15,085 nucleotides of DNA from positions 1 to 15,085 of the forward strand of contig JAABRJ010000166.1 in the NCBI GenBank assembly GCA_011390985.1, written 5' to 3'. The position numbers and the translations under genes were made by a program. Below, one piece after another: positions 15,027-15,085 of the stretch; positions within the stretch are counted from its first letter, which is position 1, and the number at the start of each line of letters is the position of its first letter. Source of the stretch: Desulfobacteraceae bacterium. GTDB taxonomy: Bacteria; Desulfobacterota; Desulfobacteria; Desulfobacterales; JAABRJ01. The notes beneath the pieces are model-generated. The model had not been told where the DNA came from. It did not search any database and saw only the letters and a program-made list of their open reading frames with translations.

Positions 15027-15085
15027 CGATCAGGATGCGACAATTTTCACTTGAATGCTGATCAGATCAAAAACCAGATGCATCC

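Overview
The window is GC-rich and almost fully coded, except for two AT-rich stretches near 3,600-3,720 and after about 14,750. The gene content suggests a Gram-negative bacterium, most likely a Desulfobacterota (deltaproteobacterial) lineage. The hints are a YPPD-type J-like protein, a zinc-ribbon/TPR-decorated Hsp70 operon, a BON-MscS channel and an HMA_2/DUF5132/P-type ATPase set. No rRNA, tRNA or CRISPR array is visible, and the taxonomy is an inference.

Left block (1-3,715, minus strand). This is a metal or cation transport locus read leftward: a DUF5132-type small membrane protein, an HMA_2-like membrane protein, then after a 308-base gap a large P2-like P-type ATPase with its own HMA_2-like N-terminus. 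The ATPase C-terminus lies beyond the window edge. Two sigma70-like promoters and a roughly 155-base structured leader precede the first gene.

Middle block (4,107-7,205, plus strand). A radical SAM enzyme with a cysteine-rich C-terminal region is followed by a relic of an IS110-family transposase on the opposite strand. A secreted-then-membrane BON-MscS mechanosensitive channel comes next.

Right block (14,454 down to 7,439, minus strand). A six-gene, mostly overlapping operon encodes a non-canonical Hsp70 system. In transcription order it has a large TPR protein (817 aa, acidic tail ending in QLDLF), a 101-aa J-like protein with PPD instead of HPD, a divergent GrpE, a short DnaK-like Hsp70 with an altered interdomain linker, a zinc-ribbon protein and a second TPR protein. 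Four of the six genes are joined by 1-4 base start/stop overlaps, so co-translation and a shared function are likely. A TTGACA promoter carrying two similar 15-base elements lies upstream. This operon is the best candidate for an undescribed system: a dedicated chaperone machine with TPR client or adaptor proteins.

Right edge (14,455-15,085). No intact gene is visible. The stretch holds an inverted repeat, a truncated MaoC-like hydratase fragment and AT-rich DNA with a 12-base palindrome.
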